Positions 6,584-7,058 of a DNA stretch of 7,058 nt are shown here, piece by piece. A program made the translations under genes and the position numbers. How positions within the stretch are numbered: position 1 is the first letter of the stretch; every line of letters starts with the position of its first letter. Below the pieces are notes generated by a model. It did not search any database and was not told the DNA's origin. It was given only the letters and a program-made list of their open reading frames with translations. The DNA is taken from positions 1 to 7,058 of the forward strand of contig JAKSPW010000067.1 in assembly GCA_024404435.1 (NCBI GenBank), in the 5' to 3' direction. Origin of the DNA: Clostridia bacterium (GTDB lineage Bacteria; Bacillota; Clostridia; Oscillospirales; CAG-272).

Positions 6584-7058
6584 ATGAAAAAATTTGCGTT
6601 CCTGTTTGCTTTGATCGCACTCGTTCTGCTGACCGTCGTTTCGGTCCATGCCGAAGGCGAATTCGTGACGGACGGCGACACCCTGACCGGTTACACCGGA
6701 ACCGAGGCAGAACTCGTGATCCCCGACGGAGTAAAAGCCATCGGAGACGAAGCGTTCCACAACAGCAAATACATTGAAAAGATCACGATTCCCGACAGTG
6801 TCGAAACGATCGGCTATAACAGCTTCTGCGACTGCACTAACCTGAAGGAATTGCATCTCGGCACCGGTGTCAGAAAATTCGGTGACAACGCGATCTGGAA
6901 GGACTATGCGCTCACCACCATTACCGTCGACGAGAACAACCCCTATATTACGGTAATCGACAACGTCGTTTTCTCCAAAGACAAAAAGACGCTTCTCCTA
7001 TTCCCCGACGGATATTCGGGAGAGTACGCCATCCCCGACGGCGTTACGAAGATCGGTG
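6584..7058 (+). CDS. Secreted BspA-type leucine-rich-repeat protein, N-terminal part (3' partial)
   Basis: The frame is open to the window end, giving 158 residues. A clear signal peptide comes first: MKK, a hydrophobic core (about residues 4-20), then VHA before a probable cleavage after Ala23. The mature part has BspA/TpLRR-like (LRR_5) repeats of about 23 residues with the pattern IPDGVxxIGDxAF. They start near 44 (LVIPDGVKAIGDEAF), 67 (ITIPDSVETIGYNSF) and 90 (LHLGTGVRKFGDNAI). A break of the kind seen between repeat blocks follows (VDENNPYI, then VVFSKDKKTLLLFP, residues about 115-141), and a new unit starts near 149 (AIPDGVTKIG). Such proteins are exported and often mediate binding at the cell surface. 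The anchor, if any, would lie beyond the window. Ligand and role in this operon are unknown. Confidence 0.9.
   Translation, partial: MKKFAFLFALIALVLLTVVSVHAEGEFVTDGDTLTGYTGTEAELVIPDGVKAIGDEAFHNSKYIEKITIPDSVETIGYNSFCDCTNLKELHLGTGVRKFGDNAIWKDYALTTITVDENNPYITVIDNVVFSKDKKTLLLFPDGYSGEYAIPDGVTKIG

Noticed and set aside
1..7058. tRNA/rRNA genes, CRISPR arrays, transposases, att sites or long direct repeats
   Set aside because: None seen by eye on either strand; the window is almost fully coding with short gaps.

Overview
The window reads as a piece of a moderately GC-rich, low-repeat bacterial chromosome. The best guess is an anaerobic gut-type Clostridia (Oscillospirales or a related Firmicutes group). 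Supporting signs are strong GGAGG-type ribosome binding sites, a near-consensus vegetative promoter, a lipoteichoic-acid-synthase-like enzyme, a BspA-type leucine-rich-repeat protein and a copper ATPase with a C-terminal metal-binding domain. This placement is inference from gene families and signals; no marker gene is present. All genes lie on the + strand.

Region 1 (1-655) is the 3' end of a copper-exporting P1B-type ATPase whose reading frame continues into a CopZ-like heavy-metal-associated (HMA) domain. Inside that frame, just before the HMA domain, sit a full GGAGG Shine-Dalgarno and an ATG. They look like the relic, or still active, start of a separate copper chaperone gene. Six A residues just upstream decide whether the two genes are fused: one base fewer gives an immediate TAA. 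A rho-independent terminator closes this unit.

Region 2 (654-7058) is a new transcription unit. Its promoter (TTGCCA, 17 nt, extended TG-TATAAT) starts inside the T-tract of the terminator, and a 21-bp inverted repeat covers the -10 and the expected transcription start. Four tightly spaced genes follow (gaps of 10, 10 and 27 nt, no internal terminator seen). They are a 974-aa cytoplasmic glycoside hydrolase resembling GH106 alpha-L-rhamnosidases, a 298-aa protein of the NAT_N/GNAT_C acyltransferase-like family, a 665-aa polytopic LTA-synthase-family phosphotransferase with its catalytic residues conserved, and the start of a secreted BspA-like LRR protein cut by the window edge.

The operon thus mixes intracellular glycan breakdown, a putative acyl transfer step, extracytoplasmic polymer synthesis and a secreted surface protein. 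A role in making, trimming or decorating a cell-surface glycopolymer is possible, but this is inference from gene order only. No RNA gene, insertion sequence, CRISPR array or other mobile element was seen.
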